Assembly: GCF_947179115.1 (NCBI RefSeq)
Contig: NZ_CAMXCI010000001.1
Location: forward strand, 434,001 to 498,000
Origin: Commensalibacter papalotli
Lineage (GTDB): Bacteria; Pseudomonadota; Alphaproteobacteria; Acetobacterales; Acetobacteraceae
Length of the DNA: 64,000 nt
Direction of reading: 5' to 3'
Shown here piece by piece: positions 1-9,068 of the stretch. A model generated the notes under the pieces. That model saw nothing but the letters and a program-made list of their open reading frames with translations. It was not told the origin of the DNA and did not search any database. How positions within the stretch are numbered: position 1 is the first letter of the stretch; each line of letters opens with the position of its first letter. The translations under genes were made by a program, and so were the position numbers.

Positions 1-319
1 CACTATCTGTCATCCCTAAAGAACCTATACTAAAGCTGCTATCATCAGGAAGATGAATGGTTTTATTGATCTCTAGTTTTACATCGGCCATAAATGTTTT
101 TTTATTTAGTTGAACCGAACGTACTACCCCAACTGGCACACCTGAAAGGATAACACTTCCACCAGGTTCAAGTGTATTGGCAGAGTAAAATTGAGCAGTC
201 AAAGGGTATTTATCTCCTTTAATACCAAACATTGTCATTCTTGAATAAGAGTAAAAACCAATAGCAACCACTAATACCAATCCACTTGCTATATATGCGC
301 TTACTTTAATGTTTTTCAC
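1..319 (-). CDS. mlaD: MlaD-like MCE-domain lipid transport protein (partial, N-terminal end)
   Basis: The reading frame runs off the left edge, so only about 106 N-terminal residues are seen. It starts with GTG (317-319), with an AGGA ribosome-binding site a few bases upstream. Visible are a short cytoplasmic start (MKNIKVSAYI), one N-terminal membrane anchor (about residues 7-25), and the beginning of an MCE domain with the typical pattern TAQFYSANTLEPGGSVILSG, followed by GVPVGVV and then LPDDSSFSIGSLG. In the family, MlaD forms an inner-membrane-anchored hexamer that binds phospholipid between the MlaFE transporter and periplasmic MlaC to keep outer-membrane lipid asymmetry. The partner genes would lie to the left, outside the window. 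The family assignment is sound; the exact mla role is inferred. Confidence 0.8.
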   Translation of the reverse strand, partial: MKNIKVSAYIASGLVLVVAIGFYSYSRMTMFGIKGDKYPLTAQFYSANTLEPGGSVILSGVPVGVVRSVQLNKKTFMADVKLEINKTIHLPDDSSFSIGSLGMTDS

Positions 320-498
320 TCTGTAATCCTCGTATATCTATAAATCAATTTAAATTTAAATTGTCGTTCAGTAATTAAGATTATATTCATATAAGATGAA
401 ATACGATATAGTTTTATCTTATCCTATAAGATTTTCTTTTAGAATATTTCGTCTCAAAATACAAAAATAAAAAATATATACAATACGGATGGGTATTT

Positions 499-1338
499 AT
501 GTCATTCCTTCAGGCTATTTTTATTGCAATTTTACAAGGTGCAACAGAGCTCTTCCCTGTCAGTAGTTTGGGACATGCTGTCGTGATTCCAGCTTTGCTG
601 GGATGGCTTATCAATCCTCAAGATCAAACATTTTTACCTTTTATCGTGATGTTACATTTTGGTACAATGTTTGCGTTACTCATATTCTTTTGGAAGGATT
701 GGCAGGCTTTAACCAGAGGTGTTATGGGAAAAGAGGGACCCGCAATACGTGAGCAAAGTATTTATGTTGTCTTACTACTTGTTATTGCAACATTACCCGC
801 CATAATAATTGGTTCTATATTAGAGAGCTTTATTCGAGGGCTTTTCTCAACACCTGAAATGGTATCAATTTTTTTAATCTGTAACGGATTAATGCTTTTT
901 GCTGCTGAAAAACTCAGAAAAAAAAATCAAAACTCAATCATTGCTATCGCAGACTTAACCCCCAAAGATGCTTTAATCATTGGTTGTTTCCAATGCCTAG
1001 CCTTTTTTCCTGGCTTATCACGATCTGGTGCAACCATAGTTGGTGGTGTAATACACAAATTATCCTACGAAAATGCTGCTCGTTTTTCTTTTTTGCTAGC
1101 ATTACCTATTATTTTCGCAGCGACCATTCATCAAACATGGAAAATTTATAAACATAATATTCCAATTGAAAATTTTGGGACGATATTTATCGCAACGATA
1201 GTTGGTGGAGTAACAGCTTTAATCAGCACTACTTTAATAATGAAATATTTTCATAATCATGAAAAATTGGCTTTAACGCCATTTAGTTTTTATTGTATCG
1301 CTTTAGGCAGTATCAGCCTACTTATTTTTTTAATCTAG
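499..1338 (+). CDS. uppP: undecaprenyl-diphosphate phosphatase (UppP/BacA)
   Basis: Integral membrane enzyme that dephosphorylates undecaprenyl diphosphate, recycling the lipid carrier for peptidoglycan and other surface glycans. The 279-residue length fits the family. The two active-site motifs are present: TELFPVSSLGH near residue 16 (family ExxxPVSSxGH) and FPGLSRSGATI near residue 170. In the first motif, Gln13 stands where E. coli BacA has the first of two conserved glutamates, while the second (Glu17) and His26 are kept. Several hydrophobic segments follow. It is monocistronic, with a hairpin just after the stop codon. The ribosome-binding site is weak (GGATGGG), but no better start exists. 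Confidence 0.95.
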   Translation: MSFLQAIFIAILQGATELFPVSSLGHAVVIPALLGWLINPQDQTFLPFIVMLHFGTMFALLIFFWKDWQALTRGVMGKEGPAIREQSIYVVLLLVIATLPAIIIGSILESFIRGLFSTPEMVSIFLICNGLMLFAAEKLRKKNQNSIIAIADLTPKDALIIGCFQCLAFFPGLSRSGATIVGGVIHKLSYENAARFSFLLALPIIFAATIHQTWKIYKHNIPIENFGTIFIATIVGGVTALISTTLIMKYFHNHEKLALTPFSFYCIALGSISLLIFLI

Positions 1339-1351
1339 CCCCTGAATAAAG

Positions 1352-1378
1352 GCTTCGTTTACAATAAAACGAAGCTCT
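1352..1378 (+). terminator. hairpin terminator after uppP
   Basis: A perfect 9-bp inverted repeat (GCTTCGTTT and AAACGAAGC, loop of 6) starts 13 bases after the uppP stop and is followed by TCTTT. The T-tract is short, so it is a moderate intrinsic terminator. Confidence 0.6.
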
Positions 1379-1480
1379 TTAGCAACGGTTTAAATTAAAA
1401 TAAAAGCTTTTATTTTTTTATCGTTTAATTTTTTTTTAATGCCATATACTCAATTTATAACAAAATACGGTGAGTATATT

Positions 1481-2872
1481 ATGAAAAATAATACGCCTAC
1501 AAAAACAACATCCACCTATAATATTATGATGGTTGGATTCTTAGCCTCACTTGCAGGGCTTATGTTTGGTCTTGATATTGGTGTAATGTCAGGTGCCAAT
1601 GCTTTTATTAAACATGAATTTTCTGCATCAGATCACGATATTGAAACCATCGTCAGCAGCATGATGTTTGGTGCTGCGATTGGCGCTTTGGGATGCGGAT
1701 GGGCATCTGCCAAGTTTGGACGTAATCGCTGTCTGATCCTAAGTGCTTTGATCTTTATCGTTTCTGCGATTGGATGTGCATTAGCCCAAGGCATTATTGA
1801 TTTGGCTATTTGGCGATTTATTCTTGGACTTGCGATTGGTATTGCCAGTACGACAGCTCCTTTGTATATCGCAGAAATTGCACCAGAAGAAAAACGTGGT
1901 TCGATGATTTCAACTTACCAATTAATGGTTACTGTTGGAATTTTACTGGCATTTATATCTGATACTATTTTAGGATATTATAGTGCTTGGCGTTGGATGT
2001 TAGGTATTATTGCTGTACCTGCTATTCTATTCCTAATTGGATTATTCTCTTTACCAGACAGCCCAAGATGGCTTGTTATGCGCAATCGCAGACAAGAGGC
2101 TTATGATATTTTGCTAAGCTTACGTGGTGGTAATGAACATATCGCTCAAAAAGAAGTAGAAGAGATTGAAGAGCAAATTAAAAGCCCTAAAAAAGGCTTT
2201 AGTTTATTTATGTCTAATCGTAATTTTCGACGTTCTGTTGGGCTTGGTATTACCTTGCAAATTGTTCAACAATTTACAGGTATGAATGTAGTTATGTATT
2301 ATGCTCCTCGTATCTTTTCTGATATGGGATATCAAGGCAGTGCTACCTTATGGTTTACTGCTTTGGTTGGTTTAGTCAATGTTGCTGCAACCTTTATTGC
2401 CATTGGTACTTGTGATAAACTTGGTCGTAAACCTACTTTATATGCTGGTTTTGCTGTTATGGCAGTAGGGTTAGGTGTCATTAGTTTCTTAATGAGAAAT
2501 GGAAATATTGCTGATCCTACAATGCAGCTTTTCTGTGTTGCTATGTTGCTTTTCTTTATTGTTGGTTTTGCGATGTCTGCAGGCCCATTGGTTTGGACAA
2601 TATGTTCTGAAATTCAACCATTACAAGGAAGAGATTTCGGTGTTGCTGCTTCTACGGTAACCAATTGGTTAGCTAATTTTGTTGTTGGTTATACTTTCTT
2701 GACCTTGAACAATAACCTTGGCTCATCACATACATTTCTTCTTTACGCTATATTAAACGTCATCTTTATTGCTGTTACCTTCTGGTTTATTCCAGAAACA
2801 TCTAAGGTAAGCTTAGAGAAGATTGAAGAAAATCTTATGGCAGGCAAACCACTTCGTAAAATTGGACGTTAG
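1481..2872 (+). CDS. galP: GalP-like sugar:H+ symporter (MFS sugar porter)
   Basis: Twelve-helix major facilitator of the sugar porter family, expected to import galactose or glucose with a proton. The start at 1481 is preferred over 1439 because GGTGAG lies just upstream of it and the resulting 463 residues match E. coli GalP (464). Family signatures are FGLDIGVMSGA near residue 33, GRNRC in the loop after helix 2, the APLYIAEIAPEEKRG pattern, PDSPRWL before the central loop, QQFTGMNVVMYYAP in helix 7, GRKPT, and the terminal PETSKVSLEKIEENL. Similarity to GalP runs the full length, including the C-terminal end (LMAGKPLRKIG). It stands alone, with its own terminator. The substrate is inferred from that similarity only. 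Confidence 0.88.
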   Translation: MKNNTPTKTTSTYNIMMVGFLASLAGLMFGLDIGVMSGANAFIKHEFSASDHDIETIVSSMMFGAAIGALGCGWASAKFGRNRCLILSALIFIVSAIGCALAQGIIDLAIWRFILGLAIGIASTTAPLYIAEIAPEEKRGSMISTYQLMVTVGILLAFISDTILGYYSAWRWMLGIIAVPAILFLIGLFSLPDSPRWLVMRNRRQEAYDILLSLRGGNEHIAQKEVEEIEEQIKSPKKGFSLFMSNRNFRRSVGLGITLQIVQQFTGMNVVMYYAPRIFSDMGYQGSATLWFTALVGLVNVAATFIAIGTCDKLGRKPTLYAGFAVMAVGLGVISFLMRNGNIADPTMQLFCVAMLLFFIVGFAMSAGPLVWTICSEIQPLQGRDFGVAASTVTNWLANFVVGYTFLTLNNNLGSSHTFLLYAILNVIFIAVTFWFIPETSKVSLEKIEENLMAGKPLRKIGR

Positions 2873-2883
2873 CCCCTAGTATT

Positions 2884-2923
2884 AAAAAAAGCCAACCTGA
2901 AATAATTTTAGGTTGGCTTTTTT
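2884..2923 (+). terminator. strong intrinsic terminator after the sugar symporter
   Basis: An 8-bp core stem (AGCCAACCT with AGGTTGGCT) is extended by an A-run on the left and a T-run on the right (2918-2923). With A's on one side and T's on the other it can act on both strands, serving the convergent genes ending at 2872 and 3040. Confidence 0.85.
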
Positions 2924-3039
2924 AGTAAATATTGTTGATTTTACAATCAATATCATTTTTTTATATAATTTCTTTACATCATACATCAAACTTTTTGATT
3001 ATATTAAGAATATAGTTAACGAAATAATAACCTAAAATC

Positions 3040-4311
3040 TCATACAAAAAATTGATAAATTGCAGCAGATACAGCTATACACCCAATAATTGTTATAAAT
3101 ATATTGCTTTTTTTTCCTCTATATTTAGCCAGTGCTGGAATAGTATGAATAGCATACATTGGCATTAAAAAAAGAAATATAGCAAATACTGGGCCACTGA
3201 TGGATTCAATTAAAGTTAAAACATTAGGGTTATATATTGAAACCAGCCATGCTGTAATAAAAATAAAAATCGTTGTAAAAATTTGTAAGAATTTATCTTG
3301 TTTTACATCTATATTTGCAAATTTAAAACTTTTGATAACAACCCCATGAATTCCTTCTTTTGCACCTAAATAATGCCCTAAAAATGATTTGCACATAGCA
3401 ACAAAGGCTACTATTGGGGCTACCCAGCTAAGGAATGGTGTATGAAAATGATTGGCTAGATAAGACAAAATTGAAACATTTTGTATTTTTGCTTCATGCA
3501 GATTTTCTGGAGTAAGGCATAAAGAACAGCTAAACACAAAAAATAAAACTGTTACTACCATTAAAATATTACTGTATTTAATAATACTAGAACATTTCTT
3601 TTCTGCTTTATCACCATATTCTTCTGTTTTTGCAACAGCCAAAGATGAAATAATAGGAAAATGATTAAATGAAAAAACAGTAACAGGAATTAACAACCAT
3701 AATGTCAATAACAGTCCATTGCCACCTTGATGCACGGCGCCAGAAAGGCTGACACTTTTAAAAATTTCACCCGTCCACTGAGGAATAAGACATACAGAAA
3801 TAATCATGAGGATAGCAATAAAAGGATAAACTAATGTTGACATGATATTCACGATTAGCATTTTACCGCATTGCACAATCATCATTAAAAAACCAACCAA
3901 AATAAAGGCTATAAGTGCTCTGGATGGTGGGATCATGTGAAGCTGGTTTTGAATAAAACTTTCAATCGTATTGGTTAAGCTGACACTGTACATTAACAAA
4001 ATAGGATATAAAGCAAAACAATAAAGTACGGTGATGAGGTATCCCAGATATTTACCAAACTGCTCCTCTACTACAACTGTGATATCAGCACCTTTGCCAA
4101 CCAAAATAAACCGACATAAAGCCCTATGTGATAAATAAGTCATAGGAAAAGCAAGTATGGTCAATACTAGTAAGGGAATAATTCCTCCTGATGCAGCATT
4201 AATTGGCAAAAATAATACACCTGCGCCGATTGCTGTACCATAAAGACTGAGCATCCAAACGGTATCAGAGGATCCCCACTTTGGCATTTCGCCAGAATTA
4301 TCTTGTCCCAT
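3040..4311 (-). CDS. SdaC-type serine transporter (HAAAP family), paralogue 1
   Basis: Hydrophobic 423-residue carrier of the hydroxy/aromatic amino acid permease family, related along its length to E. coli SdaC, a serine:H+ symporter. The hallmark start SSDTVWMLSLYGTAIGAGVLF, the IPQWTGE loop, the VFSFNHFPIISSLAVAK segment and the KSFLGHYLGAKEG segment are all present, with about eleven membrane helices. A close paralogue lies at 10599-11876 next to serine deaminase. This copy stands alone and is a little more diverged: it lacks a few residues in the loop after helix 2 and has HFP where SdaC and the paralogue have HSP. Serine, threonine or a related amino acid is the likely substrate. Confidence 0.85.
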   Translation of the reverse strand: MGQDNSGEMPKWGSSDTVWMLSLYGTAIGAGVLFLPINAASGGIIPLLVLTILAFPMTYLSHRALCRFILVGKGADITVVVEEQFGKYLGYLITVLYCFALYPILLMYSVSLTNTIESFIQNQLHMIPPSRALIAFILVGFLMMIVQCGKMLIVNIMSTLVYPFIAILMIISVCLIPQWTGEIFKSVSLSGAVHQGGNGLLLTLWLLIPVTVFSFNHFPIISSLAVAKTEEYGDKAEKKCSSIIKYSNILMVVTVLFFVFSCSLCLTPENLHEAKIQNVSILSYLANHFHTPFLSWVAPIVAFVAMCKSFLGHYLGAKEGIHGVVIKSFKFANIDVKQDKFLQIFTTIFIFITAWLVSIYNPNVLTLIESISGPVFAIFLFLMPMYAIHTIPALAKYRGKKSNIFITIIGCIAVSAAIYQFFV

Positions 4312-4459
4312 ATTAAAATAGTCACTTTGTTAATGATAAAATAAAATTTTGTTTGTAAAAAACGCGTTGTAATATTATTTCAAATTAAATCGAATTAAAA
4401 CTATTTAAATGAAATATAAGTAAATAATCTATCAACGGCATATAATTATGACAGGTATA

Positions 4460-5242
4460 TCAAGGACAAAGCATCACATAAGGTTTTTCATACTCTTGAT
4501 GTTTAATAATTTTCAGATCTGCGCCATACCATTTAATTAAAATTTCTTCGGTAATGACATCTGTAACACTGCCACTTGCAACAATGGAACCTTTATTAAG
4601 TAAATAAATTTGATCTGACCAGAGCGATGCAAGGTTTAAATCATGTAACACCATACAAACCGATAAAGAATATTTTTTAACAAGACTACGTAATAAACGA
4701 AGCATTTGTTGCTGATGATATAAATCGAGTGCTGAGGTAGGCTCATCTAAAAATAACCAACCTGATGGCCCCTCTTCTCTCCATAACTGAATTAACGCCC
4801 TTGCAAGCTGAATACGTTGTTGCTCACCTCCAGAAAGAAACGCATAATCTTTATGCACTAGTGGAACGGATTGGGTAATTTCAATAACATGATCAAGGAT
4901 ATTTTTATTCATGGGTTCTTCCCATGGAGATCGACCTAACTTGATAATATCCAGTGCAGAAAGTGAAAACGGAATAATACTCTGCTGTTTCATCACGGCA
5001 CGTTCTTTAGCAAGATCTTTTTTACGCCATAAGTGTAGAGGTTTACCTTTTAAAAAGCATTCTCCTTGCGTTGAAGGATAATATCCCGTCAACACTTTGA
5101 ATAAAGAAGATTTCCCCGCACCATTGGGACCAATTAGGGTAATTAATTCCCCTTGAGTTAAGGTAATAGACACATCAAACAAAATCTTATGATTGTTTTT
5201 AACAAGGTGAATATTTTTTCCATGTAAAGTGTGCTTTATCAT
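4460..5242 (-). CDS. hmuV: heme ABC transporter ATP-binding protein HmuV
   Basis: ATPase subunit of a heme importer, at the cytoplasmic face of the HmuU channel. The 260 residues contain Walker A GPNGAGKSS (about 39-47), the signature LSGGEQQRIQLARAL (about 137-151), Walker B WLFLDEPTSALD, and the switch histidine in MVLHDLNLA. The wording around the Q-loop and signature is that of the HmuV/FecE subgroup. The start codon overlaps the hmuU stop codon by ATGA, so translation is coupled. It is the last gene of the hemS-hmuT-hmuU-hmuV unit. Confidence 0.93.
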   Translation of the reverse strand: MIKHTLHGKNIHLVKNNHKILFDVSITLTQGELITLIGPNGAGKSSLFKVLTGYYPSTQGECFLKGKPLHLWRKKDLAKERAVMKQQSIIPFSLSALDIIKLGRSPWEEPMNKNILDHVIEITQSVPLVHKDYAFLSGGEQQRIQLARALIQLWREEGPSGWLFLDEPTSALDLYHQQQMLRLLRSLVKKYSLSVCMVLHDLNLASLWSDQIYLLNKGSIVASGSVTDVITEEILIKWYGADLKIIKHQEYEKPYVMLCP

Positions 5243-6237
5243 GCTCTACGTCTCCATTGTTCTTTCAAAATTAACCAAAAGAACCATGGTCCTCCCAAAA
5301 GACTCGTTAATAAGCCAACAGGCATTTCAGCAGGCTGTACCATTGTTCGAGCCAAGGTATCAGCAACGAGTAATAAAAGTGCTCCACTTAACGCCGAGGC
5401 CGGAAGCAAAATTTTATGATTATTTCCAAAGATTAAACGCATAGCATTGGGAATTACTAAACCCAAAAAACCAATAATCCCACTCACTGAAACAGCCGTT
5501 CCAACCAATAAAGCACTGAGTATTAATAATTGTTTTTGTGTTTTATGAACATTAAGGCCCAAATAATGTGCATCTTCTTCGCCTAGTTGTAACAAATTCA
5601 GACGCTGGGCATAGAATTGAATAATAATTACAGTTGGAATAATTAAAATAAGTGTAATAAAAATTAATGACCACTCTGTTTGCCCCAAACTTCCCATACC
5701 CCACAAGGAAAGTTGACGAAGTTGTTGATCATTGCTTACCCAGGATAAAATTCCTACAGCTGCGCCGCCCAAGGCATTAATAGCTATACCAATGAGTAAC
5801 AAACTGGAAAGATTGCCTTTGGTTAAATTACTAAGTTGAAAAATAAGTATCGTAACCAATAAACTGCCAACAAATGCAGCAATTACAGGTAACCACAATG
5901 TTAAAAAATGAGGTAGTGCCATTGGAATTACCAATGCCACAGCAACAGCAAATCCAGCCCCACTGCTAATCCCGAGCAAACCAGGATCAGCCAGAGGATT
6001 ACGAAATAATCCCTGCATCACTGTTCCCGATATTGACAAAGCAACCCCAATAATCACTGCTAATAAAATACGAGGAAGACGGATATTCATCCAAATACGA
6101 TGATCTATATCTTCAGGATCAAAATTAAACAAAGAAGACCAAGAAAGATGTACAGGACCAATATTGGCTGCTCCTATTATTGCTCCGATTAAAAGCAATA
6201 ATAGAACCATCAGATAAACAAAATATCGTTTATCCAT
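5239..6237 (-). CDS. hmuU: heme ABC transporter permease HmuU (FecCD family)
   Basis: Membrane channel subunit of the heme importer, 332 residues with about ten hydrophobic helices. Family marks are the RLPRILLAVIIGVALSISG stretch near residue 55, MQGLFRNPLADPGLLGISSG shortly after, and FLGLVIPNAMRLIFG in the coupling region near residue 260. It overlaps hmuT upstream by 8 bases and hmuV downstream by 4, so the three are certainly co-transcribed. The FecCD family also carries siderophores and cobalamin; heme is inferred from the adjoining HemS protein. Confidence 0.93.
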   Translation of the reverse strand: MDKRYFVYLMVLLLLLIGAIIGAANIGPVHLSWSSLFNFDPEDIDHRIWMNIRLPRILLAVIIGVALSISGTVMQGLFRNPLADPGLLGISSGAGFAVAVALVIPMALPHFLTLWLPVIAAFVGSLLVTILIFQLSNLTKGNLSSLLLIGIAINALGGAAVGILSWVSNDQQLRQLSLWGMGSLGQTEWSLIFITLILIIPTVIIIQFYAQRLNLLQLGEEDAHYLGLNVHKTQKQLLILSALLVGTAVSVSGIIGFLGLVIPNAMRLIFGNNHKILLPASALSGALLLLVADTLARTMVQPAEMPVGLLTSLLGGPWFFWLILKEQWRRRA

Positions 6238-7066
6238 GAGCGTCTGCTTCAGCCTTCATTCGTAAATCTTTGACCGCTTGAGGGGTGCGTAATCCAAACC
6301 CAAGTAATGCCATTTGATCAATAATAATTAAATTGCGATTCTTGGCTGCAGGAGTTAAAGCAATTCCAGGTAACTTCCATAGATTATCTGCCCCACCAAT
6401 GGTTTTAATCGCATCACTATCGGTGATGATAATATCAGGAGCTGCTGCAATGATACCTTCCTGAGACATCGGTTGATAATGCAAAGAACTTCCCATCCCA
6501 TTTTGCAACCCTGCATCATGAATAGCAGCGTCCGCTGCTGTATCTCGCCCAGCAACCAAGTTATTAATTCCAGTATGTGCCATAATATAAATTACGCGTA
6601 AGGGTAATTGCTTCTTGGGCATAGATTCAATAGTTTTTTCCACCTTTGCAAGCAATGGTTTGGCTTCTTTTTCACGATGCAACGCCGTAGAAATCACATT
6701 AATTTTTTTAGGAATAACCTCCAAGGAGTGTTTTCCAGAAACATATATCACAGGAATACCGACTTTTTTAATTTGCTCTAGAACTGCAGAAGGTTGAGCC
6801 AAATCGCTGGTAATAATCATCGTTGGTTTAAGCGACAAAATACCTTCTGTATTCAATTGACGCATATATCCGATATCTTTGATATCTTTTACTGCACTAG
6901 GTTGATTACTGGTAGTATCACGTCCAATCAGTTCATCTTGTGCGCCCAAAGCGTATATAATCTCTGTGACATCACCTCCAATAGAAATGACACGCTCTTT
7001 GGCTTGTATTGAAAAAGATGTCATCACCAACGATAGAGTTGCATAAAATAAATAAGAAAGTCTCAT
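6230..7066 (-). CDS. hmuT: periplasmic heme-binding protein HmuT
   Basis: Solute-binding protein that hands heme to HmuU. The first 22 residues form a signal peptide ending in SIQA, giving a mature protein that opens with KERVISIGGDVTEIIYALGA, the usual start of class III (BtuF/HmuT) binding proteins. Later motifs are DIGYMRQLNTEGILSLKPT and GRDTAADAAIHDAG, both typical of HmuT. It overlaps hemS upstream by 4 bases (ATGA) and hmuU downstream by 8. Length (278) is normal. Confidence 0.92.
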   Translation of the reverse strand: MRLSYLFYATLSLVMTSFSIQAKERVISIGGDVTEIIYALGAQDELIGRDTTSNQPSAVKDIKDIGYMRQLNTEGILSLKPTMIITSDLAQPSAVLEQIKKVGIPVIYVSGKHSLEVIPKKINVISTALHREKEAKPLLAKVEKTIESMPKKQLPLRVIYIMAHTGINNLVAGRDTAADAAIHDAGLQNGMGSSLHYQPMSQEGIIAAAPDIIITDSDAIKTIGGADNLWKLPGIALTPAAKNRNLIIIDQMALLGFGLRTPQAVKDLRMKAEADAHG

Positions 7067-8094
7067 GCTACTTTGGCTTTCAAAGCAACCGCATCAATTT
7101 GATTACGCCAAGTTTCTTGTTCTAAATCGCCTTCTGTTCTTTGTCCATAAAGCTGAGCAATTTGCGTGCCATCTTTGGCAAATAGTTCAAGGCTGGTCAC
7201 ATATCCTTCTTTGGTTGGTTTACGCGTAACCCATGTTTCTGCAATTTGATCTTCCATCAAATGCATCGTGAATTTAGGATTAAAAATATTTAACCAATTA
7301 TCTTTCGGCATTAATTTTTCAATTACACCCGTAAAGATTTGCACACAACCACGATTGCCAATGAAAATCATGATTTCATTACCATCATTCAAAGCTAAAT
7401 TAAGGATCTCTGATAAAGCACTATTATCCACTTGGCATGCTAGCGTATCACTGACTGATGAAAACGCTTGTTGACGGGTGACATTATGACGATTTAACAA
7501 GTTAAAGAACTGATGAACGTCTGTCATCGCACGCCATTCTTCTTCTATTTTCTTGGCATCAAATAGAAGGTTTTCAGAAATATGCTCGTGTGGGGAAACT
7601 AAGAACTGATCCAAAGATTCCATTACAAATTGTGCAACCAAAGCATCCCATTCCTGACGATTTGTATTATCGGTCATATAAATTTTTAGAATGGCATCAC
7701 CATAAGCATCAAAAATCTGAATGCTTTCTTTTTCACCTCGCTTTGTCATTTCTTTGATATAAAAAGAACTGACCCATTTACTGACAAAAAGACGTTGATC
7801 CAAAGCACGTGGGTTTAAAACGAGCCCACCATGATTTCCCAATTTTACATTGTCATATTGCCCAGCTTGTTCATGAACGGCATATTCATTACGAACAATA
7901 TTCATGGTTTCACCGACTTTATGTAACTCTTTTAACAAAGCAGCAAAATCTGTGCTAAACGGTTTTACATCAGCACCAATACGTGCATAACAAAGCTCTG
8001 CCTCACTGATGCCTATCATTGTAGCAAGGTCACGTGCGAATTTATTCGTATGTTCGGCTTTTAAGGTTAAATAACGTTGATAGTATGCGTTCAT
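7063..8094 (-). CDS. hmuS: hemin-degrading factor / heme chaperone HemS (HmuS)
   Basis: Cytoplasmic heme-handling protein of the HemS/ChuS family, 343 residues built of two repeated halves. The proposed heme-ligand histidine of the family is His194, in the segment WRAMTDVHQFFNLL. The second half repeats the fold, with GNRGCVQIFTG and WVTRKPTKEG. It is the first gene of the operon and overlaps hmuT by 4 bases. No TonB-dependent outer-membrane heme receptor lies in this window, so heme must enter through a receptor encoded elsewhere, or the system serves an intracellular role. Confidence 0.93.
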   Translation of the reverse strand: MNAYYQRYLTLKAEHTNKFARDLATMIGISEAELCYARIGADVKPFSTDFAALLKELHKVGETMNIVRNEYAVHEQAGQYDNVKLGNHGGLVLNPRALDQRLFVSKWVSSFYIKEMTKRGEKESIQIFDAYGDAILKIYMTDNTNRQEWDALVAQFVMESLDQFLVSPHEHISENLLFDAKKIEEEWRAMTDVHQFFNLLNRHNVTRQQAFSSVSDTLACQVDNSALSEILNLALNDGNEIMIFIGNRGCVQIFTGVIEKLMPKDNWLNIFNPKFTMHLMEDQIAETWVTRKPTKEGYVTSLELFAKDGTQIAQLYGQRTEGDLEQETWRNQIDAVALKAKVA

Positions 8095-8156
8095 AATGAA
8101 TTATCTCTATGCAGTAATAAGGTTTCATATTCAATTTGGCCTATATAAGCATAACT

Positions 8157-8175
8157 AAGAACGATTATCAATATC
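8157..8175 (-). promoter_or_regulatory. Fur-box-like operator upstream of the heme operon
   Basis: Read on the minus strand, GATATTGATAATCGTTCTT matches the classical 19-bp Fur box at 15 of 19 positions. It lies about 63 bases upstream of the hmuS start. A perfect 7-bp inverted repeat (AATATCA and TGATATT, 8170-8185) overlaps one end. A plausible -10 (TTATAT) follows just downstream at about 8140-8146. Iron-responsive repression fits the function of the operon; Irr is the alternative alphaproteobacterial regulator. Confidence 0.55.
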
Positions 8176-8390
8176 AAATGATATTAATTATTAACATCAT
8201 ATTCTAAATCAAACTATTTAAACTCTCATATCAATATTTATGGTTTTCTACGGATGCTCGTTTTACTATCAACTTTATTTCTTAATTAAAAAATGATGAT
8301 GTATTTTGTATAATTATACTCTCTTGGAATAATTATAATTTGATCAACATTCATACGTTAATTATATTTAACTGTTAATATTTATTTTAA

Positions 8391-8426
8391 ACAAAAAAAA
8401 AACTGAACCATAAAAATATGATTCAG
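8391..8426 (-). terminator. intrinsic terminator after cynS
   Basis: On the minus strand CTGAATCAT pairs with ATGGTTCAG through nine pairs (one G-T wobble) over a 6-base loop, and is followed by a run of ten T's. It begins 29 bases after the cyanase stop. Confidence 0.8.
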
Positions 8427-8455
8427 CCAAATCTCTCAACAGTTTATATTGAGGC

Positions 8456-8905
8456 TTAGAATTCTTTATAAGGCAAAAATTTACCGCTCATCACAATATT
8501 TACTCGATCGCCATTAGGATCATTTTCACGTTTTAAATCCATTTTAAAATCTATTGCGCTCATAATCCCATCACCAAATTCTTCATGTATCAGCTCTTTA
8601 AAAGTCGTGCCATAAACGCTGACCAATTCATAAAAACGATAAATTGTTGGATCTGTAGGAATGATGGTGGGTAAACTTCCTCTATAAGGAACCACCATCA
8701 ACCATTTTTTTTCTTCTTCAGTTAATTTAAAAATATCTGCAAGAACAGAAGCTTGCTTTTCATTACAAGTCATTTGGCCTAAACATGCAGCCGTAACCCA
8801 CTCTTTGCTACGACCAACCTTCTTGGCAATATCAGTCCATTTTAGACCTTGTGTTACTTTACTCGTAATAATCTTTTCAGTAACTTCTAATCTACTACTC
8901 ATCAT
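8456..8905 (-). CDS. cynS: cyanate hydratase (cyanase)
   Basis: Converts cyanate and bicarbonate to ammonia and CO2. The N-terminal helix-turn-helix-like domain (WTDIAKKVGRSKEWVTAACLG) and the C-terminal catalytic domain (IPTDPTIYRFYELVSVYGTT, then FGDGIMSAIDFKMDL) match E. coli CynS throughout. The catalytic trio Arg, Glu and Ser is kept (Arg90, Glu93 and Ser116 counted from this start). The start at 8905 is preferred over the in-frame ATG at 8914 because GGA lies 5 bases before it and nothing resembles a binding site before 8914. No carbonic anhydrase (cynT) or cyanate transporter (cynX) is adjacent. Confidence 0.95.
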   Translation of the reverse strand: MMSSRLEVTEKIITSKVTQGLKWTDIAKKVGRSKEWVTAACLGQMTCNEKQASVLADIFKLTEEEKKWLMVVPYRGSLPTIIPTDPTIYRFYELVSVYGTTFKELIHEEFGDGIMSAIDFKMDLKRENDPNGDRVNIVMSGKFLPYKEF

Positions 8906-9068
8906 ATTTTCCATATTACTGATTTGTTAAATGATTTATGGTCTTTTTATTAGATTTTTTTTATAATATAAAAAAAAACAACTTATTGATATAGATACAT
9001 TGGCTATATTTGCATCATCTAAAGTAGAACATAAACCAGTCAAATATACTAATAAAATTATTATGATT

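Larger units (their letters stand above)
8095..8455. other. 361-bp intergenic region between heme operon and cyanase
   Basis: Very A/T-rich, with no convincing open frame on either strand. It holds the heme operon's presumed promoter and Fur-like operator near 8157-8185 and the cyanase terminator at 8391-8426. Nothing else is recognised between about 8190 and 8390. Confidence 0.6.
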
